Source: Quercus robur
Lineage: Eukaryota > Streptophyta > Magnoliopsida > Fagales > Fagaceae
Direction: 5' to 3'
DNA: 64,000 nucleotides
Assembly (NCBI RefSeq): GCF_932294415.1
Contig: NC_065535.1
Span: forward strand, 81,985,862 to 82,049,861
The notes beneath the pieces are model-generated. The model had not been told where the DNA came from. It worked only from the letters and a program-made list of their open reading frames with translations, and did not search any database. Of this stretch, positions 11,299-21,584 are shown piece after piece. How positions within the stretch are numbered: position 1 is the stretch's first letter; each line of letters begins with the position of its first letter. The translations under genes were made by a program, and so were the position numbers.

Positions 11299-14200
11299 TC
11301 AATTGGGCCCCAACTTGCCCCAAGAGGGGTTCTTTGCGCTGCCGAGAATCTTCCTCATCACGAGATCACCTGGACCCAGAGGCCGCAATTTGACGTTAGC
11401 ATCATACCCTTGTCTTAACTTCTGGTGATAATAGGCCATGTGAATCGTGGCCTTTTCCCTTCTTTCCTCGGCTAGGTCCAGACTTCTTCCTAGCAACTCA
11501 TCGTTATCACTTGGGGTAAACGAACTAGACCTCAACGTGGGGAAATTGTTCTCGATCGGAAGCATAGCCTCGGCCCCGTAAGTCATTGAGAAGGGGGTCT
11601 CACCGGTTGAACGCCGCGGCGTTGTCCGATAGGTCCATAAGACGTGCGGTAGTTCTTCTACCCATCTCCCCTTTGACTCATCCAATATTTTCTTCAATCC
11701 GTTCACTATGACCTTGTTTACGGCCTCGACTTGCCCATTTCCTTGGGGGTATGCGGGGGTGGAATATCGATTAATGATCCCAAACTCACGGCAATACTCC
11801 CTAAAATTCTTGCTGTCAAACTGAAGACCATTGTCGGAAATGAGTGTTCTCGGAGTTCCAAAGCGGGTGATAATGTTCTTCCAGATGAATTTCTGGGCGT
11901 CCACGTCCCTGATGTTGGCCAAAGGCTCAGCCTCCACCCATTTAGTGAAGTAATCGGTTCCGACTATTATGTATCGCTTGTTCCCCGCAACCTTGGGGAA
12001 AGGTCCGACAATATCAAGACCCCATTGCGCGAACGGCCATAGACTGGAGAGTGGGTTGAGAACCCCTCCGGGTTGGTGGATATTTGGGGCGAATCTTTGG
12101 CACTGATCGCACTTCTTAGCGTATTCCTGGGCTTGTCTCTGCATGTTCGGCCACCAGTATCCTTGGGTGAGTGCCCTGTGCGCCAGCGATCTTCCTCCGG
12201 TGTGACTTCCACATACTCCCTCATGCAACTCTTCAAGAAGAGACTCGGACTCTTCTGGATGTACGCAGAGCAGGTACGGTCCAGAGTAGGAGCGCCGATA
12301 AAGTTTGCAGTCCTCTGATAGCAAAAAACGAGGAGCATTTCTACGTATCTTCTCGGCTTCTAGTCTTTCTTCCGGTAGGATCTCATCTTGGAGGAAATTC
12401 CTTAGGGGGTCCATCCAACTGGGGCTCTGTCTTATCTGATGGACTTGGGTCGGGTTTCCATTGATGGGACTGGCCTTAACTAGATCTTCGACTAGGATCA
12501 CTCGTGGCAAATTACGTGCCGAGGACGTGGCAAGAGTGGCCAGCGAGTTTGCATGAGTGTTTACGCTCCTGGAGATGTGCGTTAAACTGAAGGATTCAAA
12601 GCTCTCCTGTAGCCGTTTGACTTGTCCCAGATACTCTTGCATCCTAGTATCTCGAGCTTCCAGCTCTCCCATCACTTGTCCGACCACTAATCTGGAGTCC
12701 GAGAAGGCTTCTATTACTCTTCCACCCAACCTTTGAACCATTGCCATTCCTTGAAGTAAGGCTTCGTATTCGGCTTCATTGTTCGTAGCCGAGAATTCGA
12801 GTCTTAATGACTTTTCAATGACAGCGCCGTCTGGCGATATTAAAACTATCCCAACTCCTGATCCTCTCTGGTTGGCCGCGCCATCCACGTAGACCTTCCA
12901 ATGCATGGTTTCCCCGGCCGAAATCGTGCCAACCAGTTTTCCGCCCAGGTCTTTCTTCTCGGTCATCGTTTCTATAGAGGGCTCAGCAAACTCTGCTACC
13001 AAGTCCGCGAGGACCTGTCCTTTGACGGAGGGTCTGGGCATATATTTAATATCAAAAGCCCCCAGAAGAGCACTCCACATGGCGATCCTTCCTGTGTAGT
13101 TAGCACTTCGAAGCACGGCTCGAAGTGGAAGCTGAGTCAGGACGATGACCGTGTGCGCCTGAAAGTAATGAGGAAGCTTCCAGGTTGCATGCACTATCGC
13201 CAAAATTGCCTTCTCTAAGGGTAGGTATCGCACCTCGGCTTCATGTAGTGACTTGCTCACATAGTACACCGGTCGCTGCACCCCATTATCATCCCGTATT
13301 AATACCAGGCTTACGGCGTGGGGAGCTACGGCGATGTAGGCAAACAGCACCTCGTCTGCCTCCGGACTGGACATGATGGGTGGTCGGGACAGGTAGTCCT
13401 TAAGCTGCTGGAAAGCCTGAACGCAATCCTCCGACCATTTAAACTCTTTCCACTTGTTTATCAGGAGGTAAAAAGGCCGACATCGATCCGCCAATCGTGA
13501 TATGAACCGGCTTAATGCCGCAATCATGCCAGTGAGCTTCTGCACTTCCTTCGGGTTCCGAGGAGTCTGTAGACTGTTAATGGCTTTGATTTGGTCAGGA
13601 CTTACTTCTATTCCTCTATGGGTGACCATGTACCCTAGGAATTTCCCAGACCCGACCTCGAATGAACATTTGGAGGCATTCAGCCGCAACCGGTGCTCCC
13701 TTAAGATAGCGAAGACTGTTCCAAGGTCTTGCACGTGCTCGGACACCCTTTTACTCTTCACAACCATATCGTCTATATACACCTCAATGATCTTGCCCAG
13801 TTGCGGCTCGAACATCCGAGTCATCATCCTTTGGTAGGTTGGGCCCGCGTTCTTTAGCCCGAATGGCATCACCTTATAATGATAATTTCCGATGGGCGTC
13901 ATGAAAGCCGTTTTCTCTTGGTCCTCTAGCGCAAGGGGTATCTGATGATAGCCCTGGAAGGCGTCCAGGAAGCTCATTCGAGGGTGTCCCACGGTTGCAT
14001 CCACCAATCGATCAATTTTGGGTAGGGGGAATGGGTCCTTGGGGCACGCCTTGTTCAGGTCCGTGAAGTCCACGCAGACCCTCCACTTCCCCGTCTTTTT
14101 CCTTACCACCACTGTGTTCGCCAACCATTCAGGATAAAAGACCTCTTTGATAGCCCCTGCTCTTTTCAACTTGGCCACTTCGTCTCTTACGGCACCAGCG

Positions 14201-14493
14201 TGTTTCTTTGAAGGGCGTCGGGGTGGTTGCTTCCTCGGAGTGGAAGAGGGGTTGACGTTCAGGTGGTGGCAGATGAGGCTGGGATCAACTCCAGGGGCAT
14301 CGTAGGCGTCCCAAGCGAATACGTCGACATTTTCTCTGAGAAATCTGACCAGTTCCTCCTTTTCCTGAGAGGGCAATTCCGAGCCGACCTGAAAGAACTT
14401 CTCCGGGTCATTGCTGACAGCAACCTTATCTAAACCTTCACACCTTATCTCCTCGGCCAGCCCCTCGTCTTGCTTTGCCGAGGAGGCTGGTTG
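11299..14493 (-). CDS. pol: pol: reverse transcriptase, RNase H, second RNase H, integrase
   Basis: Numbering starts at the codon after the TAG at 14494-14496. RT spans about 110-290 with YIDD at 239-242. A first RNase H (about 385-505) looks degenerate. A second RNase H (about 530-655) has Asp537, Glu573 and Asp599, but Asn649 where the family normally has the last Asp. The integrase zinc finger has His757, His764, Cys795 and Cys798, and its catalytic core has Asp827, Asp887 and Glu923. The frame ends at TGA (11299-11301), yet stays open for 39 more codons to TAA at 11179-11181. So the extreme C-terminus of integrase is cut off by a probable nonsense mutation. The first in-frame ATG is well inside the frame, so the product probably depends on readthrough from gag-protease. 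Confidence 0.93.
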   Translation of the reverse strand, partial: QPASSAKQDEGLAEEIRCEGLDKVAVSNDPEKFFQVGSELPSQEKEELVRFLRENVDVFAWDAYDAPGVDPSLICHHLNVNPSSTPRKQPPRRPSKKHAGAVRDEVAKLKRAGAIKEVFYPEWLANTVVVRKKTGKWRVCVDFTDLNKACPKDPFPLPKIDRLVDATVGHPRMSFLDAFQGYHQIPLALEDQEKTAFMTPIGNYHYKVMPFGLKNAGPTYQRMMTRMFEPQLGKIIEVYIDDMVVKSKRVSEHVQDLGTVFAILREHRLRLNASKCSFEVGSGKFLGYMVTHRGIEVSPDQIKAINSLQTPRNPKEVQKLTGMIAALSRFISRLADRCRPFYLLINKWKEFKWSEDCVQAFQQLKDYLSRPPIMSSPEADEVLFAYIAVAPHAVSLVLIRDDNGVQRPVYYVSKSLHEAEVRYLPLEKAILAIVHATWKLPHYFQAHTVIVLTQLPLRAVLRSANYTGRIAMWSALLGAFDIKYMPRPSVKGQVLADLVAEFAEPSIETMTEKKDLGGKLVGTISAGETMHWKVYVDGAANQRGSGVGIVLISPDGAVIEKSLRLEFSATNNEAEYEALLQGMAMVQRLGGRVIEAFSDSRLVVGQVMGELEARDTRMQEYLGQVKRLQESFESFSLTHISRSVNTHANSLATLATSSARNLPRVILVEDLVKASPINGNPTQVHQIRQSPSWMDPLRNFLQDEILPEERLEAEKIRRNAPRFLLSEDCKLYRRSYSGPYLLCVHPEESESLLEELHEGVCGSHTGGRSLAHRALTQGYWWPNMQRQAQEYAKKCDQCQRFAPNIHQPGGVLNPLSSLWPFAQWGLDIVGPFPKVAGNKRYIIVGTDYFTKWVEAEPLANIRDVDAQKFIWKNIITRFGTPRTLISDNGLQFDSKNFREYCREFGIINRYSTPAYPQGNGQVEAVNKVIVNGLKKILDESKGRWVEELPHVLWTYRTTPRRSTGETPFSMTYGAEAMLPIENNFPTLRSSSFTPSDNDELLGRSLDLAEERREKATIHMAYYHQKLRQGYDANVKLRPLGPGDLVMRKILGSAKNPSWGKLGPN

Positions 14494-14496
14494 CTA
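14488..14496 (-). promoter_or_regulatory. TAG stop in leaky CARYYA context between gag-pro and pol
   Basis: Gag-protease and pol share one frame and are separated by this single stop. On the minus strand it reads TAG CAA CCA, which fits the UAG-CARYYA readthrough signal known from tobamoviruses. Leaky termination would yield a gag-pol fusion. A plain nonsense mutation with a lucky context is the alternative. Confidence 0.5.
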
Positions 14497-16533
14497 TAAG
14501 CTCTTTGGGGCCGAGGTCTCGACCAAGGGCCGATGTAAAATGGCGGCCACCACACACATCCTGGCCACGGCCTGATCTCCTCGGATCTCTTCCACTCGTC
14601 CTCTGGATGGGTATTTCACTTTCTGGTGAAGTGTGGAGGTCACGGCCTCTAGGCTGTGGATCCATGGCCTTGCGACTATCGCGGTGTAGGGTGAATAAGC
14701 GTCGACCACGATGAAATTCACCTCCACCACTTCCGCCCCAGTCTGTACGGGCAGTCGGATTTGCCCCTTTGGCGTTACAAGCTTCCCCTCGAAGCTGAGG
14801 AGGGGGGAGTCATAAGCTGTCAAGTCTTCTGGCTTCAGATTCAGCCCCTTGTATAGGTCGGGGTACATTATCTCCACCGCATTTCCAGAGTCTACTAATA
14901 CCCTTTTCACGTCGAAGCCCCCAATCCGCAAGGTGACCACCAAGGCGTCATCGTGAGGTTGAATTGTTCCTCCCTTATCCTCATCCGAGAATCCCAGTAT
15001 CAAAGAGCTTCCCTTTTTTATCCTTTTGGGTTCCCTTTGTCTGCCCTCGGAGGGAAGGTGGTCCACGGCTAATACCCTGGGGATGGGTGGCCCAGTTCTT
15101 CCTGGTGCAGCGAGGATGACATGTATCGTCCCGGTGGGGGGTCTTAAAGACACGTCCCTTCGAGGTTCTTGTGTCGCTTGGCCGGGATGGCCGCTCGATG
15201 GGTGCAGCAGGTGACATAGCTTTCCTTCTCGGACTAATTGATTCAGGTGATTCCACAAATTCCTGCAGTCCTCAGTAGTATGCCCGTGGTCCTGATGATA
15301 TTGGCAATACAAGTTCTGATTACGATTGGCAGGGTTTCCAGCCATCTTTCCCGGCCATCTGAAATAGGGTTCATCCCTTACTTTCTCCAGTACTTGTTGT
15401 ACCGGCTCTCTGAATACGGCATTCACTGTTTGCGGGGTGCTCTGCCCAGCCTGTCGCGGAAAATCTCTCCTCGGCTGACCAGGATTGTGACGTTCCATTC
15501 TGAAATCATTTGCTTTAAAGGGGATGACCTTCTCCTTTCCCTTCCCTTGCAGCTGATCCTCCTCCACTCTTTTGTACTTGTCGATCCTATCCATCAGCTG
15601 TTGGACGTCAGTAACTGGTTTCCCGGTGAGGGATTTCCTTAAGCCATGCCCGGTGGGGAGGCCGCTTGTGAACGTGCTTATAGCAACGTTATCATGGTTG
15701 TCATCTAAATCGTTATACACCTCCCAATACCTATCCGAGTACGCTTTCAGGGTTTCTCCTTCGTGCATGGATAAGGACAGCAGCGAACTGAGAGGTCGAG
15801 GGACTCTGGTGTTTGTAATGAAACGGGAGCAAAAAACTTGAGTGAGCTGCTTGTAGGAGCCTACGGAGTTTGTCTTCAGCCTGTTGAACCATCTCATTGC
15901 CATCGATCCCAAGCTAGAGGGGAAGATTTTGCACATCAGGGCCTCGTTTTGCGAGTAAATTGCCATCTTTTGATTAAACTGACTCACGTGCTCCACCGGG
16001 TCTGCTTTGCCGTGATAAATGGCGAACGCCGGTTGGTTGAAGCGTCTTGGCATCTTAGCCCCTTCGATTCTATTCGTGAAGGGTGATCTTGAGACCTGAT
16101 CCAACGCCTTCTTCATGGCGTCGCTCCCCGAACCTTTGCTGGACGGGCGCTCATACTTCCGTACAGGGCGTGGTTCCTTTTCGTAAGAAAAGGTTTCGCT
16201 TGGGGGGGTCCTTGACCTTCGTCTGTAACTCACGTCTTCTGGATTAGAAGACTCGCCTGAGTCAGAGGGAGATCGTCTTCGCTGCGCACGTCGTAACTTC
16301 CTTTTTAGGTCATCTATCTCTCGCTGCATGGCCTGGTGACTATTTCGCCTCTGAGACACGTGACTTCCTATCTGAGTGTGACTCTGGCTCGTCCGGGTGG
16401 TATGCACACTCCCCTCACGATTCCCTCTGCCGCCTGGGTTGGTTGGGTTATTTTGCCTCTGGGACTCGGCAGGTCGTGTTCGTTGGGAGTTAGCTTGGTG
16501 AGGATCCTCCTGGTGTGGATCTAGTTCTTCCAT
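14494..16533 (-). CDS. gag: gag-protease polyprotein
   Basis: The ATG at 16531-16533 gives 679 residues; the frame is open further upstream towards the primer site but has no other ATG. The N-terminal 160 residues are polar and Arg/Ser rich. The retrotransposon gag core lies at about 165-300 (RRFNQPAFAIYHG onward). A zinc-knuckle-like Cys/His stretch (YCQYHQDHGHTTEDC) is at 409-423. The aspartic protease motif DSG is at 548-550 inside a retropepsin-like fold that follows LVVTLRIGG. The frame ends in TAG, and pol continues in the same frame. It packages the RNA and matures the polyprotein in virus-like particles. Confidence 0.93.
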   Translation of the reverse strand: MEELDPHQEDPHQANSQRTRPAESQRQNNPTNPGGRGNREGSVHTTRTSQSHTQIGSHVSQRRNSHQAMQREIDDLKRKLRRAQRRRSPSDSGESSNPEDVSYRRRSRTPPSETFSYEKEPRPVRKYERPSSKGSGSDAMKKALDQVSRSPFTNRIEGAKMPRRFNQPAFAIYHGKADPVEHVSQFNQKMAIYSQNEALMCKIFPSSLGSMAMRWFNRLKTNSVGSYKQLTQVFCSRFITNTRVPRPLSSLLSLSMHEGETLKAYSDRYWEVYNDLDDNHDNVAISTFTSGLPTGHGLRKSLTGKPVTDVQQLMDRIDKYKRVEEDQLQGKGKEKVIPFKANDFRMERHNPGQPRRDFPRQAGQSTPQTVNAVFREPVQQVLEKVRDEPYFRWPGKMAGNPANRNQNLYCQYHQDHGHTTEDCRNLWNHLNQLVREGKLCHLLHPSSGHPGQATQEPRRDVSLRPPTGTIHVILAAPGRTGPPIPRVLAVDHLPSEGRQREPKRIKKGSSLILGFSDEDKGGTIQPHDDALVVTLRIGGFDVKRVLVDSGNAVEIMYPDLYKGLNLKPEDLTAYDSPLLSFEGKLVTPKGQIRLPVQTGAEVVEVNFIVVDAYSPYTAIVARPWIHSLEAVTSTLHQKVKYPSRGRVEEIRGDQAVARMCVVAAILHRPLVETSAPKSL

Positions 16534-16568
16534 GCTCGACTGTTGCACTAGCTGATGCCCTAGCTCTT

Positions 16569-16584
16569 CCCACAGACGGCGCCA
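16569..16584 (-). promoter_or_regulatory. Primer binding site
   Basis: Two bases inside the 5' LTR the minus strand reads TGGCGCCGTCTGTGGG. A TGGCGCC start is usual for plant Tat/Athila-type elements that prime with a non-initiator tRNA. I did not assign the tRNA. Confidence 0.8.
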
Positions 16585-16586
16585 AT

Positions 16587-17274
16587 TGTGGTTACACGAT
16601 TTTCCTGGCCCAACTTGTGTTGATTAGGCCCTGGCCCAAAGCGCAACCCACAATAATTATTTGTAGAGGATGGGTCAAAGAACTTGGCCTCAGTGAACTT
16701 GTTCGGTCTTATGCATGGGCAGTATGGTTTGCAAAAGGAAAATAGAAAAAACACCAGAATGGATCTTTCTCAAGCCTGATTTTATTTCTTTTTTGTTCCT
16801 GATACAGTTCTCCCGTCCCCTTCTTTGAGGGACTCCACTACATTATATATTTTTCTTCTTTTCATCCCAGCCTTACACCTGTTAATCATCCAAGCATCCA
16901 CTCGAGCACTTGTCCCATCAGACGCCCTCATCAGACCCTTTGTGAGTTGCAGAGGCCAAGGCGGTACTGTTCAGGAGTCTTTTCCTCATTAATGCGGCCA
17001 AGAGGGTGGTTGGGGCGCAATTAATGTGGTGGTAGCCTTCCGTGAGATATTTTGAATTTAATTCGTTTTATATGTTGGGAAGACGAGCTGAAATGGCTGG
17101 GGCAAGTTTCTCGTCTGGGCTTCGCGATGTCCGAGGAGGAGTTACTCCTCGGACAGGTTTCCTTGACGCTATTGGGGTTGAATAGCGCTTCATATGAGGC
17201 TTTTCGTTGGACAGGACGCTCCTCGGACGGGCCTGAGCTTGGAATAGCCCATCATTTTTGGGCCGGGCCCCACA
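16587..17274 (-). mobile_element. 5' LTR of the gypsy element
   Basis: This 688-bp copy carries the functional promoter for gag-pol: a TATATAAT box on the minus strand (16842-16849) lies about 255 bp before the LTR end. It is followed by the primer site and gag. It is flanked on the right by the ATACA duplication at 17275-17279. Confidence 0.95.
16842..16849 (-). promoter_or_regulatory. TATA box of the 5' LTR
   Basis: The minus strand reads TATATAAT in an A/G-rich context. Its position would place the RNA start near 16815, giving R plus U5 of about 230 bp. Confidence 0.6.
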
Positions 17275-17517
17275 ATACATTCTTTCTTTTTCTTTTTCTT
17301 TGAGAGAGATTTTCTTTTTCTTTTTCTTTTTCTTTTTAAGAAAAGAAATATACATTCTTCTATTATAAATATAGAATAGAATTTAAATTCAGTTCAATTA
17401 AAAAATATATAGCAGAATATTATAAGCTTATGTGCCACAATATTACGAGGTCAATTAAAAAAAATAATTCAATTATATATATAGATTATAGATTATAGAT
17501 AATAATATTATGCATTT

Positions 17518-17535
17518 TTTCCTCAAAAAAAAAAA
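17518..17535 (+). mobile_element. Tail-only micro-insertion
   Basis: TTTCCTC plus about 11 A lies between two exact copies of ATTATGCATTT (17507-17517 and 17536-17546). Confidence 0.65.
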
Positions 17536-17698
17536 ATTATGCATTTATATAATATTAACGGTCACTTTGATCATCGTTGGATTTTCACTAACACTTCTAA
17601 CATCGAGTTGATACTTTGGATTTTTTAAAAAGCACCTACAGCTAAATTGAAAATGATATGAATTTAAGATTAAAATAAAACAAGAGAGGAAAAATGAC

Positions 17699-17800
17699 CT
17701 TGATGATCAATTGCCACTCCTTGTTTCCATCCTTATTTATAGCTTCGAAAGCATACCCACTTCTTTTAGTCTTCTTGATGATCAATTGCCACTCCTTGTT
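17699..17800. repeat. 27-bp direct repeat, 75 bp apart
   Basis: The words CTTGATGATCAATTGCCACT plus seven more bases occur identically at 17699-17725 and 17774-17800. On the minus strand the copies translate to KEWQLIIK, suggesting a duplicated piece of a lost exon. No parent gene was recognised. Confidence 0.6.
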
Positions 17801-19603
17801 ATCAATTTTTATTTTCACTAATAGTATGCCTGTGTGATACACAAATTAACTAAACTTCATATGTAAAATATATTTTTTAAAAAGGTCATAAATATTGGTG
17901 AAACGAATAATAATAAAATAAATAACAAAATAAAAAATTACCATAAGTTATATGATAGGAGGTAATCATGTAAATTTTTTTTATTAAAGCTAAAAAAATT
18001 ATGGAAGATGAATAGAATAATTTAAAATAAATAAAGAAACTTAGTTTCTTTTAAAGATTGAAATAGTAATTTTAAACTTATTAGAAGTACAGTAGTATCA
18101 TTTAGAGTAGAATTAACTTGCCAAGAGCCTTGTAGTTGTAGGGTTTAGAAGAGAAAGAGTTTGACCTGCACGGTTAGCAGCATACGCAGAATATTGTAAC
18201 TATATATCTCAAAAAATCAAATAAAAAAGAGTAAAATTAACTTAATAATTTTAATGTATTTATAGTTTGATGAGCATTCTTTATTATACGTGTGACATAA
18301 GAAGAAGAGAATATTCACTTATCACAGCCATGATTTCTAAGACACCAGTCTATGATTTTTATTAATGATAAGTTACTGAAATGAACATCTATACCGTGCT
18401 TATAAGTTTGAATTGAAAAGCAAAAGACAAGGAATGGATTTGTTCAGTTAGGCCCAGAGGTTGGTATGTTCTACACTACTACAGCCAAATATGTTTTCGT
18501 ATACTTCAATTTTAGATGGTGATTGCCCCTAATATATAAATAAACGTTTGGTTAGTCAACTATTTTGAATTGGCTTGGTCATTCTGAAGACAGCAGAACT
18601 TCAATTTATTTTTAATTAAATGGTATGACGTAGAGTATGTTTGTCTATTTAGCACCAACTTATTTGACAAATATTCTTATATACAAAGTAAAATAAATAA
18701 ATAATTTTTTTTAAAAGTCGTACATTTTGTACATTAAATTTTTTTTTTTTAAGTTAAATGCTAAATAAAAAAGGAAAATGTTAACCAATGTCTCCAAGGA
18801 CATTGGTTTAGGAATTATTTTTAAAAACATTTTATTAGAAAAATAATAAAATAATAAATGTTATTGACAATTTTTTATATTTTTTATAAAAATAGTGTCA
18901 AAATTTACCAATAAAAAAAAAATATACAACTAGAAACGTTGGTGTGTCGCTAAAATCTATAGAAATAAATATAGATAGCCACCGTTCCATCTTAAGTTGC
19001 ATACTAAGAGTGCGTTTGAATACAGTTTTTAACATTGTTTTTTTTACAGCTTTTTAAAAACTTTTTTTTTTCCTGAATTTTCTTAAATTTTCAAATATTT
19101 TCAAGGTACAAATATACTTTAGCATTCTTTCAACAAAAATGTTTAGCAAAAAGTTAGATAAACTGTTTCCAGTTAACTCAATTGGTAAAGTTTTTTTGTT
19201 CTCGAATAAGAGATCCAAAGTTTTATCATTGTTTACTAAAAAAATCAATTGGTTTCTTGATCTGATGATAAATCAGGAGCCAAAGCCATTAGACTTTATT
19301 TCTCTTTATAGCATGAAAAATGAAGAGTTCCCTTCTTTCTATATTTGATAAAATTATAGTAATTTTTATAACAAAATTTGCCAATTTTAGTGGAAGGGTA
19401 GTAGTATTAGTGGAGAAAATTGTTTGCTACCAAGGCTTTGTCAGCAACTGACTACAGCGGTGGAAGTAACCACTTTCACACACCGACACTCACGCGCATT
19501 CATTTAAATGGTCCGTTTTCTTTTTTCTTTTTTTTTTTTAATTTCATTTTTCTAGCCTTCAACGTTGATAGTTTTATCTTATATTCCCAACTAAGTCCAT
19601 TAT

Positions 19604-19629
19604 GGATGTTTCCTCAAAAAAAAAAAAAA
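19604..19629 (+). mobile_element. Tail-only micro-insertion
   Basis: GGATGTTTCCTC plus 14 A lies between two exact copies of AGTCCATTAT (19594-19603 and 19630-19639). Confidence 0.7.
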
Positions 19630-21584
19630 AGTCCATTATTTGTCTTGACAGCTGTAATTAGCCAAATTATGTCCCAGACTTCCAGTTCTTGCAAAAAGGA
19701 TAAAAATGAGAGACGAGATCTGAAATTTGTTTTGTTTTATTTTTTCTGCGTGTGGGTTTTTTTTTTTTTTTTTTTAATGAAAAAAGGGTAATTTGCACTT
19801 TCAATCGAAGAGAAATATCATAATGTTAAAAAGGGTAAGAGCAACATCATTTATTGTAACTCAAGTTGTTACAACTACAACTTGGCAACTTTTAGATGAT
19901 TAATGAATATAGTTCTCAAACAACTTACTACTACATTTTATCTAAGTTTGTCTTTGGGATGTTTTTGAAGTTCTTAATCACAAGCATTCACTTAATAATC
20001 GGTAAACATTCATCATATGAATGCATTGGCCTCCTTTGGAATGAGTTGTAGAATGAAAATGCAATAGGTTTGTGAAAGATTTGAGCTTTGAAACAGAGTA
20101 ACTTGCTTAGTAATGGTAGTTTTCAAAGCCTAAATTGTTGAACGGTGAGGAGTGAGCATAAACTTGCAAATATAACGTTTTGTGCACTAGAAAAATGTGT
20201 GAATTTATGAACTCTAATGTGCTTAATTAGTCACACTCAGGCATTAAGTATAAGTAGATTTTGGCTTTGTTGATTTTGTTTTTATTTTTGGATGGATTTG
20301 GCCTTTCTAATTGAATATTTGAATATGTCGATATTATGTGCTAGTTTCAAGTTTCAGCCATTGGTGCTTGGTCTCTTCCATCTCATACTATTCAATTTCA
20401 ATGCACGATATCCGTGATCATTTGGTGTTTGCTTCTACCTCTCCAATTTAATATTCAATTACTCACATCGCAGACTTAGTCTTACTTTGAGGAAATCAAT
20501 GTTGAAATCCTCACTTTTTTTCCACCATGTAAGCAAATGAAATCGTTGAAAATTAAGCCATATCTTGTGATTATTATAAAGGCGACAACAACATAGCTTT
20601 GGTTGTCACAGCTAGTTTTTGCCTTTGACTTGGTTTATAGCTTTATACCACAAATTAAGGTGGATTGAAATAAGTTGGAGTGGGTGATGAGTCCTTTTAG
20701 TTTTACGATAATGGTAAACGACTAGGTCAGATTATAATTTCTTTTACCAATAGGCATATCCATAGTCTAATTATATATATTTTACTGCAGCAGGCAAAAG
20801 TTAGAATGGACACTGAGGATAATTTAATAATTTAATCCATAAGAATGTTTAATACAATCTTTTTCAACTGTGAAACAGAATGACCTTGATATATATGTTG
20901 CTTTTCTAAGTTTGACAGAGCACTATATCTACAGATAAATTATATGTGAGAATAGCTACGAATCTAGAGAAGATTTCCTGTTCTCTGCAAAATTGGAAAT
21001 CAAATCTAAAAAAAAAAAAAAAAAAGTTAAAACTAATGAATAAAATGTGAGGGGCAGGGGCCTCGTTACCTTTTAGCAAAGTTAAGGTCTTAAGGTCATA
21101 ACTTCTTCTGCAACTTGCTAAAGTGGCAAGTTTTGATTGGATGAAAATTAATTTTACATGGATTTGTCACTGACGCCACTTTATTATGTACCAGTTACAA
21201 CATGCCACCTTAATAGTTGTGAAAAAGTCATGAAATTTTTTTGTGTCACTAGATGTATTATTAAGAAAATAAGACAGAAATTAGGTGAACTTCTTGGTAG
21301 TTTCTTTTGATATGTATAGCAGATAACACTGCCTCAACAGGTCAACATTTGCTAGTTTGAAGATGAAAAATGGTTGTCACATTAAGTTTACATCTGAGTA
21401 TTAGAAATATTGATTAAATCATTTGATTCTTATTTCTTAGTTCTTACCTTAAAAACAAACAACTACATGAATGTCATACCTGCCCTTCTCTAGCAAAATC
21501 CAAATTCTCTTCAGAGAAGAAACCTACAAGAAAGAAAACCATTTGCTTCCCATTTTGTCTATGAGATAACAATATGGAGCTTTG

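Larger units (their letters stand above)
6510..17274 (-). mobile_element. Near-intact Ty3/gypsy LTR retrotransposon, Tat-like
   Basis: The element is 10,765 bp long with two 688-bp LTRs (TG...CA) and an exact 5-bp target duplication ATACA (6505-6509, 17275-17279). Gag-protease and pol are on the minus strand, so the 5' LTR is the right-hand one. Integrase lies downstream of RT and RNase H, which is the gypsy order. A second RNase H between the first RNase H and integrase, plus an antisense gene between pol and the 3' LTR, are known traits of the Tat lineage (Ogre, Retand and Grande group). By eye the LTRs differ at about five positions, so the insertion is recent. In-frame stops at 14494-14496 and 11299-11301 may prevent autonomy. 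Confidence 0.95.
17280..21584. other. Long AT-rich intergenic region
   Basis: No gene is supported. The region contains a TTTTCT/TTCTTT pyrimidine repeat (17281-17337), a 27-bp direct repeat at 17699 and 17774, two micro-insertions, and many poly-A or poly-T runs. The last few hundred bases must hold the promoter of the kinase gene, but no convincing TATA box was picked. Confidence 0.5.

Noticed and set aside
11731..14433. Several plus-strand frames opposite pol
   Set aside because: They are mirror-strand shadows of the pol coding region without motifs or splice logic, unlike the true antisense gene at 7741.
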